Assembly: GCA_029783825.1 (NCBI GenBank)
Contig: JAREIK010010338.1
Location: 1-64,000 of the forward strand
Length of the DNA stretch: 64,000 nucleotides
Source of the DNA: Sapria himalayana
Lineage: Eukaryota > Streptophyta > Magnoliopsida > Malpighiales > Rafflesiaceae
Direction of reading: 5' to 3'
Shown here: positions 1 to 14,954 of the stretch, piece by piece
How the letters are laid out: every line of letters begins with the position of its first letter
Numbering within the stretch: position 1 is the stretch's first letter
The notes under the pieces: model-generated
The model's database searches: none
What the model was told of the DNA's origin: nothing
The model's input: the letters and a program-made list of their open reading frames with translations, nothing else
Position numbers and translations under genes: made by a program

Positions 1-166
1 AAATATACACATAAATAGATAAATAGATAGAATAATAGATAGATAGACAAATAAACATATATATAGATAAGTAGATAGATACATAGAACAATAGTTATAC
101 AAATAGATAGATACATATATATATTGATTGATGATGACAAATAGATAAACAGATAGATAGATAGAT

Positions 167-241
<75 letters not shown>

Positions 242-2282
242 ACGCAAATCTACTAATAGATAGATAGATAGACAACTAGACAAGTAGACACTTAGAAAGA
301 AGAAAGATCGATATAAGATAGACAAATAGGAAAATAGATAGATATATAGATAGACACCTAGACATATAGAAAGATCGATAGATAAATAAATAGAAAGATA
401 AATAGATAGAGTTAGACAAATATACAGATATATAGATTAATAGATAGATAGATTTATAGATAGATAGATTGACTACTAAACTAATAGCCATATAGATAGA
501 TAGATTGATTGACAAATAGACAAATAGAAGATACTGAAAAACATAAAATAAAGGATAGATATATAAACATATAGACATATAAATAAATAGAATGCTAAAA
601 AGAGATATAGATTTGTAGATAGCAAGACAAGTAAACTAATAGACAGATAGATTGATAGACATATAGATATATAGATAGATAAACAAATATATAGTTTGAT
701 AGATAAAAATGTAGACAGATAGATTCATAGGCAGATAAAGAGATAGGTAGATATATAGATAGTTAGACAGACAGACAGACAGATAGAAGGATAAATATAT
801 AGATATATAGACAAATAGATAGATAAATAATAGATAGATACAAAGAAAGAAATAAAGATAGATAGATAGATAAACATATAGATTAATAGATACATAGATA
901 AATAGTGAGAGAGACATATAGATAGAGAGATTAAAAAATAGACAGATAGATGCATAGGCACATAAACAGAATGACAAATAGAGATATTTTTGTATAAAAA
1001 GATAGACAGATAGATATATAGATAAATAGACAACTAAATAGATAGAAAGACATGCAGATAAATAGATAGAGAGATATATAGATTCACATGTAGATTGATA
1101 AACAAAAAGAGAGATTGAAAGATTCATAGATAGATTGATAGATAAGTAGAGAGATAGATAGATAGACAAATAGAAATATAGACTGATAGACAAATAGACA
1201 AATATACAAATAGACAGATAGATTGATAATCATATAGATAAATAGATTGACTAATAGACATATAGATAGATAGATAGATAGATAGAAAGATATATAGATA
1301 GATAGATAGATAGATAGACAGATAGATAAATAGAGTTAGAAAAAAAATAGAAAGAAAGAAAGATAGATATTCAAAGACACATAGACACCTATACACATAG
1401 ATAGTTGAACTGATAGAAAGAAAGATAGATAGTCAAATACATAGATAGAGAGATAAACATATAGACATATAGATATATTGATAGATTAAAAGATATATAG
1501 ATAGACATCTAGATAGATAATCAAATAGATAGATAAAAATATAGATAGATAGACAAATCGACAAATAGACATATAAATAGATAGATAATTTTAAAGACAA
1601 ATAAAATAATAGATTGATAGACAAATAGATTATTAGGCAAATAGATAGATAGCTAGCTAGAAAGATAGATGATAGACATATGGATAGATAGTAGATCGGT
1701 AGATATATTGATTGATAGATTGATAGTTATATAGGTTGATAGATAACGCAACATATAGATAGATAAATCAATAGATAGATTGACAGAAATATACTTTGAT
1801 AGATAAATGGATTGACAAATAAATAGATAGTTAGATAAATAGATAGATAGACAAATATACAAATAGATAGATAGATAATTAGATAGACAAATAAACAAAT
1901 AAACAAATAGATATATATAAATATAGAATGATAGACTGATAGATTGATAGACTAATAAAAAGATTGAAAGATAGAGAGATAGAGAGAAAGACATAGACAA
2001 ATTGATAGATAGACAAATAGTTGGATTGACAAATAGACAAATATACATATAGTTAAATAAATAGATAGATAGATAAATAGATAGAAAGATTGATGAACTA
2101 ATAGATAAATAAATAGATAGACAAAAAGATGTATAGATAGCTAGATCGATAGATAGATAGATAGATAGACACATAGATAGATTGATAGATTGGGAGATAG
2201 ATAGGCAGATAGATATATAGATAAAAAGATAGATAAAAACATAGATAAATAGATAGATAAATAGATAGATAGACAGGTAGAT

Positions 2283-2314
<32 letters not shown>

Positions 2315-2420
2315 AGAGATAAATAGATACACAGATAGAGAGCTAAAAAATAGGCATATAGAAAGATAGATAAATACATTGATATATATATATATATATA
2401 TATAGAATGATAGATACTTA

Positions 2421-2470
<50 letters not shown>

Positions 2471-2740
2471 TTTATAGATAGAAAGATAGAAAGATAGACA
2501 GATAAAAAGATATACACATATATAGATAAATAGATAACAAACAGATAGACAGATAGATCGATAAATAAAAAGATGTACAAATATATAGACATATATATAT
2601 ATATAGTTAGACATATAGATAGATTAAAAGATAGATACAAAGATAGACATATAGACAGAGAGATAGACAGATAGATAGATAGATGTATAGATATATAAAT
2701 ATATAGATAGATAGATAGATAGATAAACACATAGATAGAT

Positions 2741-2787
<47 letters not shown>

Positions 2788-3476
2788 CATATAGATACAC
2801 ATATAGACAAATAAACAAATAGACAGATACATAGATAGAAAGATTGACAAATAGATAAATATATAGATAGATAGACAAATAAAAAGATATACAGATAGAC
2901 ACAATAATATATATATATATATATATAGATAAACATAAAAATAGATAGATAGATATACAAATAGATAGTTAGACAGTTAGCTCGATAGAGAGATAGACTA
3001 ATAGATTGATACACAGATAAATAGATAGATCATTAAATAGATAGCCTAATACACAAATAGATGGATAGATAGAAAGAGAGATAGACAGATAGACAGACAG
3101 ACACACACACACACACATAGATAGATAGATAGAAAGATATAGAGTGAGATAGAGAGATATAGATAGATAGATAGATATAAAGATTGATAAATAAATAGAT
3201 TTATTGATAGACAAATAGATCGAGAGATAGATAGGAAAATTAATAGATAAACATATAGATAGTTAAAAATATAGACAAATAGATAGATATATATATATAT
3301 ATATAGACAAATATATAGATAGATTGGTAGATTGATAGATAGATAAAGAAATAATTAGATATATAGATATATAAATAGATAGATAGATAGATTAATAGAT
3401 ATATAAATAGACATGTAGATAAATAAAGAAATACATAGACGGAAAGAAAGAAAGATAGATAGATATATAGATAGAT

Positions 3477-3522
<46 letters not shown>

Positions 3523-3699
3523 AGATATAAAGATTGATAGACACATAGGCATAAAGATATATAGGTATATTGACTAAAAGAGATAGTCTTTTAGACATAT
3601 AAATAGATAGATAGAAAAATAGATAGACGGATAGACAGTTAGAAAGATTGATAGATAGACTAATATATAGATAAATAGATAGATCAACAAATAATTAAA

Positions 3700-4030
3700 T
3701 AGGTATATCTATATATATACATATATATATTTATACACATATATTTATACATTTATATATATACATATACATATATATATATATACATACATATATATAA
3801 ATATACATATATATACATATATTTATATACATATATTTATATACACATATATATATATACACACATATATATACATATATGTATATACTTATATATATAT
3901 ATATATACACACACATATATATATACACATATATACATATATGTATATGTGTATATATATATATGTTTATATGTATGTATGTATGTAGATATGTATGTAT
4001 ATATATGTATGTATGTATGTATATATATAT
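3700..4030. repeat. TA/CA/TATG-rich interruption in block A
   Basis: About 330 bp where the GATA phrase gives way to mixed (TA)n, TACA and TATG repeats (TGTATGTATG near 3,970-4,020). It looks like a locally converted or slipped stretch of the array. No coding content. Confidence 0.8.
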
Positions 4031-5797
4031 ATGTAGTTAGATAGATAGATAGTTAGACAGTTAGAAAGATTGACTAATATGTATATATGTATTAGTATAT
4101 ATACATATATATAATAATAGCCTATTATAGATATAAAGATAGATGGTAACATATTTACATAAATAGTTAGACATATAGACATTTAGACATATAGATATGT
4201 AGATAGTTAGATAGATAGATATAGTTAGATAGACAGATAAACAAATAAATTAGAAGGCCAATATATAAATCAATAGATAGATAGATCAAAAGTCAAATAA
4301 ATATATTTTATGATTGATAGATAAATGGTTAGATAGATAGCTAGATAGATATATAGATAAATAGATAGATTTATAGATTAATAGACATATAAAGATATAG
4401 ACAGATTTCTATGTAGTGAGATAGATAGAGAGATATATAAATAGTTAGATAGACAGATAGGCAAATAGATAGATAATATAAAAGACAAAAAGATAGATAG
4501 CAGATTAATAGATAGACATATATACATCTAGATAGATATACATATAGATAGGTAGACAAATATATAGATAAACAAATAGAAAGTTAGATAGATTAATAGA
4601 TAGACAAATAAATATATAAAAAGATAGAAAGATAAAAATATTGATAGACTGATAAATAGATAGACATATAGATAGATAGATATAAATATAGATAGATAAA
4701 TATAAATATAGATAGCCACATAGATAGATAGATAGATAAACAAATAGATAGTCAATTAGATAGATATATAGATAGATAGACAGATAGCTAGATCGATTGA
4801 TAACTAACGAGATAGATAGTTAGATAGATAGATTAATAGATAAATATTAAAATAGATATACAAATAAGTAGAAATATAGATTGAAAGATAGATAGATTGA
4901 TCGATATATAGATAGAAAATTGACACAAAGATAGATATAAAGATAAAAAGATAAAAAGATATATAAATATATAGATAAATAGACATATAGATTAATAAAG
5001 ATAGCTAGATTGATATAATATTAGACAAAAAGGCATATAAATAGATACATAGATAGAAAAAAAGTCAAATACACAAATAAAATATTAGATAGATAGATAG
5101 ATTGATAGATATGTAGACAAATAAACACATAAATTGATAGATAGATATATAAATATATAGATAGATAGTTAGATAGATAGACAAATAGACAAATAAATAG
5201 AAGAAAGATGATACATAGACATATAAATATGTAGACATATAGGTTGATAGATAGATAAATAGATAGACAAAAATATAGATAGAAAGAATGAAAAATAGAA
5301 AGATAGATAGATAAACTAATAGACAAATAGATAGTTAGACAGGTGGAAAGATAGGTAGATAGATATATAGATATATAGAAAAATAGATAGATGGATACTT
5401 AGATAGACAAATAGGGAGAAATGTAGATTGGCAGATTGAAATTTAAACATATAGTCATATAGACAAATAGACAGTTAGGTAGATATATAGATAGATAGAT
5501 AAATTAACAAATAGATAGATAGATATAAAGATAAATAGATAGTTAGATAGATAAATAGAAAGATAGACATATAGACATATAAACAGATTGACAAATGATA
5601 GTTAAATAGATAGATTTAAAAATAGATAGGCTTAAAGGCAAATAAATTGAAACATAGATGGATAGATAAAATGATAGATAAATAGACCGATAGAAAGATA
5701 TATATATATATATATATATATATGTAGAAATATCGATATACAGATAGATAGATAAATAGATATAAAGAAAATAGATACAAAGATAGTTAGATAGATA

Positions 5798-5878
5798 GAG
5801 AAAAAATAGATAGATAGATAGATAGAGAAAAAATAAATAGATAGATAGATAGAGAAAAAATAGATAGATTGACAGATA
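5798..5878. repeat. 27-bp tandem repeat, three copies, within block A
   Basis: The phrase GAGAAAAAATA followed by GATA units recurs at 5,798, 5,825 and 5,852, a period of exactly 27 bp. It is a secondary tandem duplication inside the tetranucleotide array. Confidence 0.85.
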
Positions 5879-6179
5879 AACAAATATACAGATTGATAGA
5901 TAAATAAAAAGAGAGAGAGAAAGAGATTCATAGATAGATATATAGATAGATTGATAATAGTCATTTAGATAGATAAGTAGCTAGGTAGATAGATAGATAG
6001 ACATATAGATATATATAGACATATAGAAATATAGACAGATAATCAAATTGACAGATAGATAGATTCACAACTAGATAGATAGATAGAATGATTCACATAT
6101 AGACACGTAGACACATAGATTGGTAAATGGATTGAAAGATAGAGATATAGATAGATAGGCAGATAGGTAGGCAGATAGA

Positions 6180-6203
6180 TAGACATATACATAAAAATAA
6201 CAA

Positions 6204-6234
<31 letters not shown>

Positions 6235-7077
6235 AGAGATAGATAGATAGATAGACAGAATGATAGATAAATAGATATATAGATAGATGAATAGATAGAT
6301 AGATAGAAAGATATATAGATAGATATATAGATATACAAATAGATAAATAAACACATAAATAGTTAGATAGATACACATATATACAAAATGTCATATAGGC
6401 ATATACTAGTAGATAGATCGACAAATAGATTGAGAGACATAAATAGATAGATAGATAGATAAAGAAATAAATAGATAGATAAATAGAAAAATTGTTAGAA
6501 TTATATTTCTATATAAAGATAGATAGATAGATAGAGTTACAAATAATTTGATATACATAAATATAATTAGATTCTTAGAGATAAAGATAGAGAGATAGTT
6601 AGTTACACAAATAAATAGAAAATCATATAGACATTTACACATATAGATAAATAAACAGCAAGATAAATATACAAATACACAGATAGAAAAATAGACAGAT
6701 CGACAGATAGACAAATAGGTGAATACATAGATAGTCAGATTGGCAGATATATTAGATAGACGAAAATACAAATAAATAGTTAGACCGACAAATAAATAGA
6801 TAGATAGATAGACATTTAGATATATTTCTGAATAAACAAATAGATAAATTGACTAATAGACTGATAGATAGGTAGAGAGATAGAGAGATAGCATGATAGA
6901 CAGATAGAAATAAAGATAGATAGATTGATTTACATCTAGAAAAATAATTAGATACACTAATAGATAGTAAGACAGACAGATAGATAGATACATAGACACA
7001 TAAAAATGTACATACAATATAAGACCCATAAAAACATAGAAAGTCAGAAAGAAAGAAAGATAGATAGATACATAGAC

Positions 7078-7123
<46 letters not shown>

Positions 7124-7553
7124 AAATAGATACATAGACTAATAGACACATCGACAAATAGAAAGATTGAGAGATAGATATATAGAAAGATATATAGATA
7201 GTCAGATTGATAGATTCTCTGGTAGATATATATATATATATTGATAGACAGATGCATAGATTGATAGATAGATAGTCATATAGATAGATACATAGACATT
7301 TAGATAGATTGATAGATATCTAGGTAGATAGATAGATCAATAGATAGACATATAAATAGATATATAGACATATATAAAAATAGATTTATAGAAAGTTAAA
7401 CAAATAATCAAATTAAGAGATAGATATATACACAAATAGATCGATAGATAGATTAATAGACAGATTGACACATATAAACACTTACACATAGACAAATAAA
7501 TAGATAGACATATAGACAAATAGACATATAGGTAGATAGATAGATAGACATAC

Positions 7554-7584
<31 letters not shown>

Positions 7585-7890
7585 CATATAGATAGATAGA
7601 TATATACAGAAATAGACAAATAGATAGATAGATATATAGATAAAAGATAGATAAATAGACAAAATAATAGATAAATAGATAGATAGATAGATAGACGGAT
7701 AGATATATAAATAGCTATATAGATATACAAAAAGATAAATACACACATTGACAGATAGATAGATAAACATATAGACAAAATGTCATATAGGTAGATACAC
7801 AGATAGATAGATAAACAAATAGACAAATAGATTGATAGACATATATATAGATAGATAGACAGATTAAGAAATAGATAGATAGATAAATAG

Positions 7891-7925
<35 letters not shown>

Positions 7926-8090
7926 CTTATACACTAATAGAAAGAAAGATAGTTAGATTGTTATAGTTATAGATAGAGAGATAGTTAGTTACACAAATAG
8001 ATAGAAAGACATATAGACATTTAGACATATAGATAAATAAATAGAAAGACAAATATACAAATACATAAATGGACAGATAGATAGATGGAC
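6180..8090. repeat. Long-period (about 1.39 kb) duplication in block A
   Basis: Non-GATA marker phrases recur in the same order at a near-constant offset. ACAAAATGTCATATAGG lies at about 6,383 and 7,775. A TTAGATT..TTA..GATAGAGAGATAGTTAGTTACACAAAT phrase starts at about 6,567 and 7,953. The adjoining text to about 6,690 and 8,075 also matches. The offset of about 1,386-1,400 bp indicates a segmental tandem duplication rather than independent slippage. The boundaries are approximate. Confidence 0.75.
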
Positions 8091-8653
8091 ATATAAAAAT
8101 TTATGTGAACACATAGATAAATAGATAGATTATAAAGAGATATATAGATAAATAAATAGATCATAGATAGACAGATAAATAGATAGATAGTTAGATAGAT
8201 ATATAGTCAAATAGATAGATAGATAGATCGATAAATAAATAGATAGAAAGATAGACAGATAGATAGACATATAGATATTTAGATAGATAAACAAATTCAT
8301 AGACATTTTAATATACAAATTGATTGATAGATAGATATATAGATTGATATTCAAATCGATATATTAATTGATAGATAGATAGCTAGATTGATAGATAGAT
8401 AAAGAGATAGACAGATATAAAGACAAATAGATAGATATATAGATATATATATATAGACAGATACATAGACAGATAGATAGTCAGATTAGTAGACAAATTG
8501 ATAAAAAGATTATTAGATAGATAGATATACAAATATATTGAGAGAGAGATAGACATATAGATAGTCATATTGATAGACCTATAGATATATAGGTAGAATG
8601 ATGGATAGACAAATAAATATACAGATAAAGAGATATTGTTTGATAGATAGATA

Positions 8654-8701
8654 GATTGAAAAATAGATTGAAAAATAGATTGAAAAATAGATTGAAAAAT
8701 A
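8654..8701. repeat. 12-bp tandem repeat, four copies, within block A
   Basis: GATTGAAAAATA is repeated four times without change. A recent local expansion inside the degenerate array. Confidence 0.9.
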
Positions 8702-9474
8702 GATAGATAGATAGATAGACAAATTGATAGATAAATATATAGATAGATAGAAAAATAGATGGATAGAGAGATAGATAGGTAGACAGACAAATAGACAGAC
8801 GAATGGACAGACAAATAGATAGACATACATACAAATAGACAGACAGACAGATTGATTGATTGATTGATGATGTATTGATAGATATACAGATTAATAAAAA
8901 GATAGATAGATAGATTTATAGATAGATAGATTGATTGATTGATTGATAGAAAGATTGATAAATAGATTGATATATATGTTGATAGATAGATTGATATATA
9001 GATAGATTGATTGAGAGATAGATAGATAGACTAATAGATAGATAGATTGATTGACTGATATTTCAACATATTTTTAGATAGATTGATATAGAGAGAGATA
9101 GACAAATAGATAGATTGACAGGTAGAAATATAGATATATTGAAATATAGATAGGCAAATAGATTGGTAAATAGATAGATAAACAAAAACATAGACAAATT
9201 GATAGTTTTATTTATAGATCAATAGATAGATAAAAATATAGTGAAAAAGATAGATATTAAATAGACAAATAGATAGATAGACATATAGATAGACATATAG
9301 ATCGATATATAGATAGATAGATTGATTGATTGATTGAAAAAAGATAAATCAATATTAGATAGATAGATAGACAGATTGATAGAAAGATGCACAAAAATAG
9401 AGATAGATAGTTTGATACAAATATAAATAGATATATAGACATATAGATAAATAGATAGATAGATAAATAGATAG

Positions 9475-9990
9475 CTATGAAAATTTTGCTAGGGAAATTA
9501 TTTCTAGTTAAAATGTGATGGATTATCTCGGAAATAGTAAGAAATGTGTGATTTTACTTTCAATTTCAAATTTTTTACTGATTTGTGATGGATTAGAGAT
9601 GGAAATTTTCTATTGAAAAATGTCGTTAGTTAATATTATTCTAAAATTTAGCACAAAGAATGATAGTAATTTAGCAATGACTTTACAAACAGAATATTTC
9701 TAGCTAATTAGCTTGAAAAAAATCACTCTAAATAATTTACTAGAAAAATCTTTTTTTATTATATATTAATTACAAGAGATTAGTCCTTAAATGATAATTT
9801 TCACATAATATATGCAGTTAGTTCGGAATTTCCCCCCAACTATTTTAGTTGGGGATTATTTCCGTCATTAATCTAAACTAATTTTTTTTTATATAATATT
9901 TGTTTTAATATTTGATGTAATTTTTTATATTAAAGTTTTTTCATAGTCTATGGATGAGTGATCATTGAAAGACACCTCCTCATATAATTA
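9475..9990 (-). repeat. CACTA-1 3' subterminal region
   Basis: Contains GCTAGGGAAAT, CTAGTTAAAAT, TTCCGTCATTAAT and related variants of the family's GCTAGGGAA and GCGACGGAA motifs. The block at 9,941-9,990 reads, on the minus strand, GATCACTCATCCATAGAC and matches CACTA-3 at 34,401-34,460 and CACTA-2 at 46,381-46,440. This fixes the element's polarity. Confidence 0.75.
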
Positions 9991-10937
9991 GAATAATATG
10001 ATATTATAAATAAATAATTTCAAAAAAATATAAATATGAATACAAATTTATATTAATAAAGATTAAAATAACTATTTTTATGATTATAAAATTTTTAAAA
10101 AATATACAAATTATTTTTTGAATTAATTAATAAAGATATTTAAATATATTTATTAATACATACATTAAATAGATAATTATATAATTATAAACAATTTTAA
10201 AAATATTTGAAATAATATATGAACATACACAAACATTTGTATTAATAAAAACCTAAAATCATTATTTGTTTGATAGTAAAAAAAAATATTTACAAATAAT
10301 CTGAATTAACAAATAAACAAGTAATTATTTATATTAATAAAAACTTAAAAACTAATTTAATGATTATAAGAAATTTTTTAAAAAATTATTACTAAAAGAT
10401 TTGAAATATTTGAATTATAAAAAAAATTCATATTTTTCATTAAATTTAAAATAAAATAAATTGATATTTATGGATAAATAAATTAATGTTTTAATTACAT
10501 CCAATGTTTTTTGTTGAATTATAAAAAAAATTTATCCAAAGTGCTTATTAAAAGAATACTTCTGCTATTTTTTTAGGGGATAAAAAGTTTTTTAAAATAT
10601 TACTAATAATATTTTTTGTCATAAACACGCTTACAATTATTTTTAGCCATATTAACACTTTTGAAAATCACTACCCAATGATCCTAAGTTAATTTAAAAT
10701 CAAGTTTAATTTTTGTCACTACTAAAATTTATAAGAATTAAAGTATTGAGTAAATAATTATAGTAAAATAAAAAAGAAAATATAAAATTAAATTAAATTA
10801 AAAAAAAAAATCTATTCTTAGAATAATAAATAAATAAATATTAATATTTTAAAATTAAAACAAGTTAAACATGAACAATAACTTAATCGATTACCTATCA
10901 GTGAGAAGACTAAAGGAAATGAAACCCATATTATAAA
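9991..10937. other. AT-rich spacer of CACTA-1, no gene seen
   Basis: Strongly AT-rich sequence with scattered ATTAATAAA and AAATATTT phrases. Parts resemble, in reverse complement, the AT-rich 3' regions of the other two CACTA elements (around 33,900-34,300 and 46,000-46,380). No coding signal was found. Confidence 0.6.
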
Positions 10938-13900
10938 GAGAGCAATAGTTCCCCAAGCTCTAGTTTTGCTTTAACTCTTCTATCTGGCTGCTGATCAAAG
11001 CAATTTATTTTTTGTGCATTCCAATTGGAACTCCTACTTGTTGATTACTTGATTCTAGTCACGGGACTATTCGACTTCAATTTACTTGTATTTTTTTCAA
11101 GTAGGAGTCATGCGAATGTAGAAGTAGATTTGTCAATGCCAGTTGATCCACCCAAAGTCAAGGATAGACTTGGTTGTGTGAAAAAAGGCATATCAACTAA
11201 TTCTGATGTTGTGAAAAGTTTCATATCTACATTCATTCTTCTTTCATAAATCTTATGTGGAAAAGCGATATCTTGGTTATGATCTTCATTGTTTTAAGGA
11301 AGCAGAGTTGATTTTAAATAGATCTCTACTACGAGGCAATACAAAAAAATTCTTGTTCCAAGCCAAGGTTTCCAGGCTGATGGATATCATCATAAACTCT
11401 TTTTACAATAACAAAGATATTTTCTTTAGAGAGTTGATTTCTAATGCCTCTAACTTAAGCATTGTTTTGGAATTTTGTTTTTGTATTCCTTCGTGTAATG
11501 CTTCCCAGATTCAAGTGTTGTCCCATGTAGGCGCTAAACAAAATAACATTTCTCTCCCTCACTGACAGGGATGTTTTAGGTGAAGGCAACGATGCCAAGC
11601 TCAAGATCCAGGTTTGCTTCCTTGCTTGCTTGTATAGCTCATGGAAATTGATTTTCAATGGATGTACATTGAAACTGGGTGTGAGTGCAGATCAAGTTGG
11701 ATAAAGAGAAGAGGATTCTTTATATTCATGATTCTAGCATATGCATGATGAAGGAAGATTTGATCAAGAACTTAGGGATGATTGCCGAATCAGGAACTTC
11801 AGGTATTCACTAGAAATTTCTCAAAGTTTGTCAAATTATTATGGATGATAATGAAGGATAATGACTGGCAACATTCGTGAAGAAAATGTAGACTAGTAGA
11901 GATATAAATCTGATTGGCTAATTTGGAATTGGATTCTACCATGTGTATCTTGTTGTAGATTATGTAGAAGTTGTTAACAAACATAACGAAGTCAATAAAT
12001 AAGCCATCTAGGGCCATGTATCATGCTTTAAAATTCTTTTGAAAATTGCTCTCCACTTTTTCGTGTTGGTCTTTCAAGCATGTATGGGAATCCAAGGCAG
12101 ATAGAACATTTTCAATCTCTGAGGACATGTGGAATGAACAACTTGGAAGGGGAACTAAAATTAGATTGCATCTAAAAGATGAAGCTGGGGAATATGTTGA
12201 TGAGAGCAAGTTGAAGGTTCATGTGTATCCTGTGTGCTAGTTTCTAATTATCCATTTTGTGTGCTATCAACTTTTTGGTTTTAGGAACTGGTGAAAACGT
12301 ATTCTAAATTCATTAAATTACCAATTAATTTATGGACAAGCAAATATGTTGATGTAGAGTTTCCTGCAGATGATGATGAGTCAAATGAAGAAAATGATGA
12401 TGCAAGCATGCGATTGATAAAAAAAGCTATTATGTTCATCCGACCATTTTTAATTATCAAACATGATTTTTTTTCCATTGTAGAAAGCATTTCTAAGATG
12501 GAATTTGAGATGTATAAGATGGAGGATGAGGATGGTGAAGATCATGAAGAGGAAGAGGAGAAAGAGAAACCAAAGACAAAAACAATCACTGAAACCACAT
12601 ACAGGTTTGGGAGCTTCTAAATGATGTAAAGGCAATTTGGCTTAGAAATCCAAGGGAGGTTATAGATGAAGAATTCCAAAAGTCCTATCAAACTTTGTCA
12701 AAGGATTTCAGCGATGAGAAGCCTATGGCATGGAGTCACTTCGCTATAGATTGTGACGTAGAGTTCAAGACTCTTCTTTTTATTCCTCCAAATGCTCTTC
12801 ATGATCTGTACGAAAGTTTTTATAATACCAACAATGCCAACTTGAAGCTGTATGTGAGATGGGTATTCATTTTTGACGAGTTTGATGAACTGCTGCCTAA
12901 ATACCTCAGCTTTTTGAAGGGGCTTGCTGATTCAGATATGGTGCCACTCAATGTTTCTCGAGAGATGCTGCTACAACATGGCAACCAGAAAATGATCAAG
13001 AAGATGCTAATCAGAAAGATGCTTGACATGATAAACAAACTCGAAGTGAAGGATCCATTTGAGAGTGTTGATGATGATGACAATCAGGCTGGTACAGATG
13101 TCAACTCATCATCTGGCAATGCAAACGGAAGGGGGCAATATGCAAGGTTTTAAAAAGAATTTGGAAAGTCCATTAAAATCAACATAATTGAGGATGATGC
13201 AAATAGAAATCGTCCGACAAAACTTCTATGATTCGAAAGCACCAAGTCAGATGGCAAGTTTACATCTCTGGATAATTATATCTCCAGGATGAAGTTGGAG
13301 CAAAGCAACTTGTTCTATATAACATGAACTAACAGGGGACAACTAGAAGAATCTCCATTTTTAGAAAGAGCCAAGAAGAAAGGATATGAGGTCATCTTCT
13401 TCATGGACCTAGTTGATGAGTATTTGATGTAGGACCTGATGGAACATTAAGGAAAAAAATTCCAGAATGTGTACTAAGAAAGATTAAAAGTAAGAAAAAC
13501 TACCACGGAGAAAAAAGTGAAGGCCATGTTCAAGGAGCTGACCAAGTGGAGAATGAGTGTCCTGGAGAGCATGAAGGTGGTTGATGTGAAGATCAGTGAT
13601 CATGTAGTCACACCCTCTATCAGATGCAAGAAAGTAGAGCTACATGCATGGCAAAAGGGTGCTCGAGATTAACCCGATGCACCCAATTATAAAGGAGCTT
13701 CGTGAGAGGGTCATAGCCAATCCCAAGGTAAATACTTCTTTCTCAAGAGCCTAATCAAATTCCATTCTTCTGATTCTCCCTCTGCACATCTTGTGCTGGA
13801 TGAACACATAAGGAAAACAACTAGGCTAATTTACCATATTGTATTAATGAAGAGTAATTTCAACCATGATAATCTTAAAGGATTCACTTCTCAAATATAA

Positions 13901-14050
13901 AATTCTATATGGTATAGCCTCGACATCTGCCCTGATGCAGATGTTAAAGATGATGATGCTAAAGAAATAGTTCTTGAACAAAAAACCAAAACAAACCCTA
14001 GCAAGGTGGTTGATAAAGTCCATTGTGATGATTCCAAAGATGTACTGTAA
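10938..14050 (+). pseudogene. Endoplasmin (GRP94, ER HSP90) pseudogene with introns
   Basis: Endoplasmin is the ER-lumen HSP90 chaperone. Nearly the whole gene can be followed in order. A possible signal-peptide exon lies near 10,940-11,000. An acidic N-terminus with VDPPKVKDRLG follows at about 11,110, then the ATP-site segment [15 protein letters not shown] at 11,380-11,450, EDLIKNLG at 11,757, VWESKAD at 12,085, and the long middle/C-terminal stretch from NDVKAIWLR to GQYARF (12,618-13,153). Then come SPFLERA..GYEVIFF (about 13,355) and LEINPMHPIIKELRERV (13,665). The reading ends in KDVL (14,036-14,050), one codon change from the KDEL retention signal. Splice-like introns remain, for example 11,612-11,690 and about 12,215-12,285, so it derives from genomic DNA. 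Frameshifts (near 12,607 and 13,660) and in-frame stops (13,151, 13,228, 13,430) make it non-functional. It lies inside CACTA-1, antisense to the element. Confidence 0.93.
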
Positions 14051-14950
14051 CTTCATCATCTATTTGAATCATTGATTTATGTATTTGATCAATTTTGAGG
14101 AAGTGTTTTCTACTCTAGCTTTGTTTATGTGAGCTAACAAGTTATCTATGAGTTAGTGTTTAATTCATCTAGTTTTTGTCAAATTTTCTCAACTGAAAAC
14201 GAAATTAAAAGCTCAAATTTCAAAAAAAAAACCTGATCGATTGCCTATTAATTACTTGTGTATCATCATGTTTATAAGAATCTTAATACTTTTCAAGTTA
14301 ATATTTGGTTTGTGTATCATTTGTCATGTCTATTCAATTGATGGCATAATCTTATTTTGCTAGGTTTGAGTTTTTAAATTCTTTCAGTTACAGGGCACGT
14401 TGATCAGATATTCAGAGTCACTCAAAAGCCAATGTGCAGTAGAAGAATTCATCTCTTACATGAGACACAGATTTTAGTCATAATTTGTTTAGTGGCATTT
14501 TTATGTTCCATGACTGTTGCTCTATTTTCAGATCAGTTCTGTCTCGACAAGAAATGCATTAACTGCCATGAGCTTGCAATTGCGAATCTACTCTCTAAAA
14601 CTTGTTACAAGTACCGGTCATAAGTGACAGAAGGTTATATTTTCAAATCCCTTGTGCATTGGCGAATCAACTCTCTATTATTATTAAAATATTTGGATTT
14701 CTTTACACTTGCATTAAACACATGAAAGATAGATATTTTCATATTGTTATACATGTCCATCTGTCATATAAGCTTGGTTAAGGATCACATAAAGTTGAGA
14801 ACAAATGCACATGGGATTGATGTTGGCTGGTGTGATTTATAATTGATTGTATTATATGATTGTATTTTTGCTTGATTATATTAGAAATGTGTTTTGATGA
14901 GAGTGATGTGATTGAATTATAATATAATAGACTTGGATTCATATCTTATG
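14051..14950. other. Gap between the two captured genes, no gene recognised
   Basis: Includes a 63-codon open stretch at 14,432-14,623 with several Cys residues that I could not match to any family. The rest is AT-rich. It may be the downstream flank of endoplasmin or upstream flank of the ADH copy, but nothing in it is diagnostic. Confidence 0.5.
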
Positions 14951-14954
14951 AAGG

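Larger units (their letters stand above)
1..9474 (-). repeat. Degenerate (GATA)n/(TATC)n array, block A
   Basis: Nearly every base belongs to a variant GATA tetranucleotide on the plus strand (TATC on the minus strand). Single substitutions give GACA, AATA, GATT and similar variants, and short pure (TA)n and (CA)n runs interrupt it, for example near 180-240, 2,281-2,309, 3,480-3,519 and 7,083-7,121. The minus strand reads without stops in some frames because TATC translates as Tyr-Leu-Ser-Ile in rotation. I treat those frames as artefacts. The array runs off the left edge of the window and ends abruptly at the degraded 3' end of CACTA-1. No gene is visible in it. Confidence 0.97.

Noticed and set aside
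95..9442. Dozens of overlapping minus-strand open frames rich in Tyr, Leu, Ser and Ile, suggesting a repetitive membrane protein
   Set aside because: TATC read in rotation gives Tyr-Leu-Ser-Ile with no stops in any of the three frames on that strand, so overlapping frames are expected. No conserved start, length or domain.
1..9474. CRISPR-like or other direct-repeat/spacer array
   Set aside because: No constant repeat with unique spacers, only drifting tetranucleotides. The context is a plant nuclear genome.
12695..13153. Functional short HSP90-like gene
   Set aside because: The open stretch is one surviving part of endoplasmin. Flanking parts have frameshifts and stops, and the frame lacks the ATPase domain.
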